From the NCBI GenBank assembly GCA_023421875.1, contig JAEZSM010000064.1, positions 1 to 5,576 of the forward strand: DNA of 5,576 bases. Direction: 5' to 3'. This DNA comes from Spirochaetota bacterium (GTDB lineage: Bacteria > Spirochaetota > Spirochaetia > Treponematales > Rectinemataceae). The notes beneath the pieces were generated by a model. That model was not told the DNA's origin, made no database searches, and saw only the letters and a list, made by a program, of their open reading frames with translations. Position 1 is the stretch's first letter. Each line of letters opens with the position of its first letter. The position numbers and the translations under genes are program-made. Positions 4,938-5,576 of this stretch are shown here, one piece after another.

Positions 4938-5576
4938 ATGAATCACTACAGAAGGGCATTTTCTCACCTGTTTGCACAGAAGATGAGGCAGCCCTTTGTC
5001 CATATTCTTTTTGGCGCCCGCCAAACAGGTAAATCCACTCTGATAAGGAGCCTCCTGCCCGAGGACGCCCTCATCTTCGACCTCTCCGATCCTTTGCAGA
5101 GAGCCCGCTTTGCGTCGCGGCCGGGACTTTTAATAGAGCTGTACCAATCGCTTCCGCAGGTTTCTTCCTTCCGCTGCGTCTTTATCGATGAGGTGCAGAC
5201 GGTTCCAGAGCTTTTCGATGCCGTGCAGTATATTTTCGATGATGAAAAGCGCCGCTTCGACAATCAACTGCGTACACGGTTTATCCTCTGCGGAAGTTCG
5301 TCGCGGCGCTTGAGGCAGACGGGCAGCAATCTCCTTCCCGGAAGAAGTATTCTCCATCATCTGTACCCGCTTATGAGCGTGGAATACGCCCCCATCGAGC
5401 TGCGTGGCTACCCGAACGGTGACGTGCTGGGAAAGGGCAGCGCGATTCCCGCGCTTTGGAATGGAGCTGCCGGCGATGATGCCGTATTGCCTCCTTTTCC
5501 ACGTCGGTCGCTCGAAGATCGGCTGATTTTCGGCGACCTCCCGGCAATCGCAACCGAGAGCGCAACTGAATCAGCG
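4938..5576 (+). CDS. AAA_14/DUF4143-type P-loop ATPase, N-terminal part
   Basis: The frame is open for 213 codons and runs off the window, so the 3' end is missing. The domain order is that of AAA_14 ATPases with a DUF4143 C-terminus (usually 370-420 residues in total): Walker A GARQTGKST (26-34), Walker B CVFIDEVQ (80-87), sensor-like ILCGSSSRRLR (116-126), GSNLLPGR (129-136), then LYPLMSVEY, and LEDRLIFGDLPAI, where DUF4143 begins. These soluble ATPases are common, often found in many copies in accessory regions of anaerobes and spirochaetes, and their function is largely unknown. A restriction-endonuclease-like C-terminus is known in many members but cannot be seen here. The ATG at 4938 is chosen because the family usually starts about 25 residues before Walker A. 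There is no ribosome binding site, and the promoter abuts the start. Confidence 0.85.
   Translation, partial: MNHYRRAFSHLFAQKMRQPFVHILFGARQTGKSTLIRSLLPEDALIFDLSDPLQRARFASRPGLLIELYQSLPQVSSFRCVFIDEVQTVPELFDAVQYIFDDEKRRFDNQLRTRFILCGSSSRRLRQTGSNLLPGRSILHHLYPLMSVEYAPIELRGYPNGDVLGKGSAIPALWNGAAGDDAVLPPFPRRSLEDRLIFGDLPAIATESATESA

Noticed and set aside
4964..5565. Three minus-strand frames across the right end
   Set aside because: They lie opposite the ATPase, whose Walker A, Walker B and family motifs are unmistakable. None of the three shows a recognisable domain.
1..5576. CRISPR array
   Set aside because: No set of regularly spaced identical repeats was seen. The only direct repeat is the two-unit 24-bp one at 4377-4424.

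Overview
The window looks like a piece of a chromosome from a spirochaete, probably near Treponema or Spirochaeta. This is an inference. It rests on a lipoprotein with a relaxed FFSC lipobox, a solute-binding protein standing alone without its transporter, and a DUF1566 (C-type-lectin-like) surface-protein remnant. No ribosomal or other phylogenetic marker is present to confirm it.

Left part (1-3731): GC-rich, tightly packed housekeeping DNA. It opens with the C-terminus of a tRNA-dihydrouridine synthase (+). Convergent with it is a family-1-like solute-binding lipoprotein (-). Divergent from the lipoprotein gene, across a 68-bp shared promoter region, runs a + strand cluster: a TIGR01212/YhcC-YtqA-type radical SAM protein, an acylphosphatase joined to it by a 4-bp ATGA overlap, and an SDR-fold oxidoreductase that lacks the usual catalytic Tyr/Lys.

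Right part (3732-5576): clearly more AT-rich up to about 4960, with the look of accessory DNA. It holds a long gene-poor spacer, the 3' part of a DUF1566 gene on the minus strand with its 5' half missing, a 24-bp imperfect tandem repeat at the break, and an orphan HicB-type antitoxin gene without hicA. Seven bases after the hicB-like stop comes a 92-nt tRNA-like RNA. Its acceptor stem and T arm are perfect and its D-arm consensus is nearly perfect, but a long hairpin replaces the normal anticodon arm. A good sigma-70-type promoter follows, with its predicted start on or next to the ATG of an AAA_14/DUF4143-type ATPase that runs off the window.

The radical SAM, acylphosphatase and SDR genes are probably co-transcribed, although they share no obvious pathway. 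The most unusual object is the tRNA-like RNA beside the orphan antitoxin. Other points of interest are the non-canonical SDR active site, the apparently leaderless ATPase and lipoprotein genes, and the C-type-lectin-like remnant, which may resemble a target of a diversity-generating retroelement.
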